NCBI RefSeq assembly: GCF_034676725.1
Contig: NZ_JAUCBR010000004.1
Coordinates: 511,501 to 575,500, forward strand
Source of the DNA: Denitromonas sp.
GTDB taxonomy: Bacteria; Pseudomonadota; Gammaproteobacteria; Burkholderiales; Rhodocyclaceae
Direction: 5' to 3'
DNA: 64,000 nt
The notes under the pieces were generated by a model that did not search any database, had not been told where the DNA came from, and saw only the letters and a list, made by a program, of their open reading frames with translations. The translations under genes and the position numbers were made by a program. Shown here one piece after another: positions 62,607 to 64,000 of this stretch. Each line of letters starts with the position of its first letter. Within the stretch, counting starts at the first letter, position 1.

Positions 62607-63767
62607 TTACTTGACCGCTTCGACGACCTTGGTCGCGGCTTCGGCCATGCTGTCGGCGGAAATGATGGGCAAACCGGACTCGGCGAGAATCTTCTTGCCG
62701 ATGTCTTCATTGGTACCCTTCATGCGCACCACCAGCGGTACGGAGAGATTGACTTCCTTGGCTGCCGCGACCACGCCGGTGGCGATGGTGTCGCAGCGCA
62801 TGATGCCGCCAAAGATGTTCACCAGAATGCCCTTCACCTTCGGGTTCTTGAGCATGATCTTGAAGGCTTCAGTGACCTTCTCGGTCGTTGCACCACCGCC
62901 AACGTCCAGGAAGTTGGCCGGCGAGGCGCCGAACAGCTTGATGGTATCCATGGTGGCCATGGCCAGGCCGGCACCGTTCACCAGGCAGCCGATGTTGCCA
63001 TCGAGGCTGATGTAGGCCAGGTCGTACTTGGATGCTTCGATTTCGTCCGCGTCCTCTTCATCCAGATCGCGGTACTCGACGATCTCGGGGTGACGGTACA
63101 GCGCGTTGGAGTCGAAATTGAACTTGGCGTCCAGCGCCTTGATGTTGCCGTTGCCTTCGAGGATCAGCGGGTTGATTTCCGCCAGCGAGGCATCGGTTTC
63201 CATGTAGCAGGTGTAGAGCTTCTTGAGCGTATCGACCGCCTTGTCGATGGAACCGGCCGGAACGCCAATGCCCGTGGCCAGCTCGGTCGCCTGCGCATCG
63301 GTCAGGCCGACGAGCGGGTCGACGAAGACCTTGATGATCTTCTCCGGCGTCTTGGCGGCGACTTCCTCGATGTCCATGCCGCCCTCGGACGAGGCCATCA
63401 TGGCGACCTTCTGGGTTGCGCGATCGGTCAGCGCGGCGACATAGTATTCCTTCTGGATGTCGGCGCCTTCTTCGATCAGCAGACGACGGACCTTCTGGCC
63501 CTCGGCACCGGTCTGGTGCGTGATCAGCTGCATGCCCAGGATCTCGCCGGCCAGCGCCTTCACTTCGTCGATCGACTTGGCGAGCTTGACGCCACCGCCC
63601 TTGCCACGGCCACCGGCGTGGATCTGAGCCTTCACCACCCAGATCTTGCCCCCCAGCTCTTCGGCCGCTTTGACCGCCTCGTCCACCGAGAAGCACGGAA
63701 TGCCACGCGGGGTGACGACGCCATACTTTCTCAGCAGCTCTTTTGCCTGATACTCATGAATCTTCAT
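62607..63767 (-). CDS. sucC: Succinyl-CoA synthetase beta subunit
   Basis: 386 residues, full length. MKIHEYQAKELLRKYGVVTPRGIPCFS, an ATP-grasp domain with KAQIHAGGRGKGGGVKLAKS near residue 46, and the C-terminal GILVNIFGGIMRCDTIATGVV are all present. ATG at 63767; a longer upstream frame has no homology. It forms a two-gene operon with sucD. Confidence 0.97.
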   Translation of the reverse strand: MKIHEYQAKELLRKYGVVTPRGIPCFSVDEAVKAAEELGGKIWVVKAQIHAGGRGKGGGVKLAKSIDEVKALAGEILGMQLITHQTGAEGQKVRRLLIEEGADIQKEYYVAALTDRATQKVAMMASSEGGMDIEEVAAKTPEKIIKVFVDPLVGLTDAQATELATGIGVPAGSIDKAVDTLKKLYTCYMETDASLAEINPLILEGNGNIKALDAKFNFDSNALYRHPEIVEYRDLDEEDADEIEASKYDLAYISLDGNIGCLVNGAGLAMATMDTIKLFGASPANFLDVGGGATTEKVTEAFKIMLKNPKVKGILVNIFGGIMRCDTIATGVVAAAKEVNLSVPLVVRMKGTNEDIGKKILAESGLPIISADSMAEAATKVVEAVK

Positions 63768-64000
63768 GGTTGCCCTTCGATGGAAGCCGCGTCTCCGCAA
63801 AGAGCGCGCGGACATTAGGTTGAACGGGTCAATTCGGGGCCACGCCCCACGACAGCTGCCGATCTCCCTCGTCCGGCAGATGCCGTTGCAGCGGCGGCTA
63901 AGCGCCGATGCGTTCGACACACATTCGCAAGGCGCATTGAGTTACGCAAGGCGAAAGCCCCGTAATTATAACCGAATTCGCGCCGCCCGCGACCTTTCCC
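63768..64000. other. Upstream region of sucC, no gene seen
   Basis: 233 bases to the window edge. No supported reading frame. It presumably contains the sucCD promoter on the minus strand, but I see no element strong enough to assign. Confidence 0.4.

Overview
The window is high-GC DNA from a denitrifying betaproteobacterium, most likely Rhodocyclales/Zoogloeaceae (Thauera/Azoarcus type). This rests on the combination of a cytochrome cd1 nitrite reductase cluster with the nirF-nirDL-nirG-nirH-nirJ-nirN heme d1 genes, PEP-CTERM/exosortase regulatory genes (prsK/prsR/prsT), the queA-tgt-yajC-secD-secF block, a sigma-54 type pilA promoter, and sucCD. The taxon is inferred from gene content, not from any search.

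Layout. (1) 1-3663: the end of a PEP-utilising-enzyme-like gene coupled to a lactate-permease-type carrier, a DlgD-type 2-oxo-acid reductase, and a convergent XRE-cupin regulator. (2) 3950-22786: a sulfonate (taurine) dissimilation island. A minus-strand operon (IclR regulator, CobS-like AAA+ ATPase, CobT-like VWA protein, cupin, two Lin0512-family proteins) diverges from xsc. Xsc is followed by a YeiH-type exporter, thiC-thiS-thiG, a MocR-type TauR, TauX/TauY-like taurine dehydrogenase, a three-part TRAP transporter and a secreted double-Cache protein. The reading is: uptake by TRAP, oxidation of taurine to sulfoacetaldehyde by TauXY, TPP-dependent cleavage to acetyl phosphate and sulfite by Xsc, and anion export by the YeiH protein, with a local TPP biosynthesis module. 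No pta is visible. (3) 22790-33470: a minus-strand operon with a TIGR03013-type sugar transferase, prsK, prsR, prsT, a UDP-sugar dehydrogenase, a SEL1-SLT protein and a trypsin-like protease. (4) 33674-45859: nir genes in three minus-strand units (nirS-nirT-cytochrome; nirC-F-DL-G-H; nirJ-N), each preceded by an FNR/Dnr-like box. An HD-GYP gene is wedged between nirH and nirJ, and nirE/cobA diverges from nirS. (5) 45910-55145: esterase, tRNA-Leu(CAA), queA-tgt, yajC-secD-[four-helix-bundle gene]-secF, small proteins and purB. (6) 55221-58839: two tandem type IV pilins and a GAF-fused PilB-type ATPase. (7) 58934-63767: an MBL-fold hydrolase, a double-FHA protein, a PP2C phosphatase, and sucD/sucC.

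Three genes (prsT, prsK, purB) each carry a single apparent one-base insertion that splits the reading frame. All three need one extra A on the coding strand, and two sit in the same context (GTTCGAC on the plus strand where GTCGAC would keep frame). Because purB is a core purine gene, sequencing error is a serious possibility, but the A8 tract in prsK is also a plausible slippage site.

The best candidate for something undescribed is the xsc-divergent operon pairing CobS/CobT-type metal-chelatase motor subunits with a cupin and two Lin0512 proteins. No CobN or other cobalamin gene lies nearby, and a thiCSG module sits in the facing sulfonate operon.
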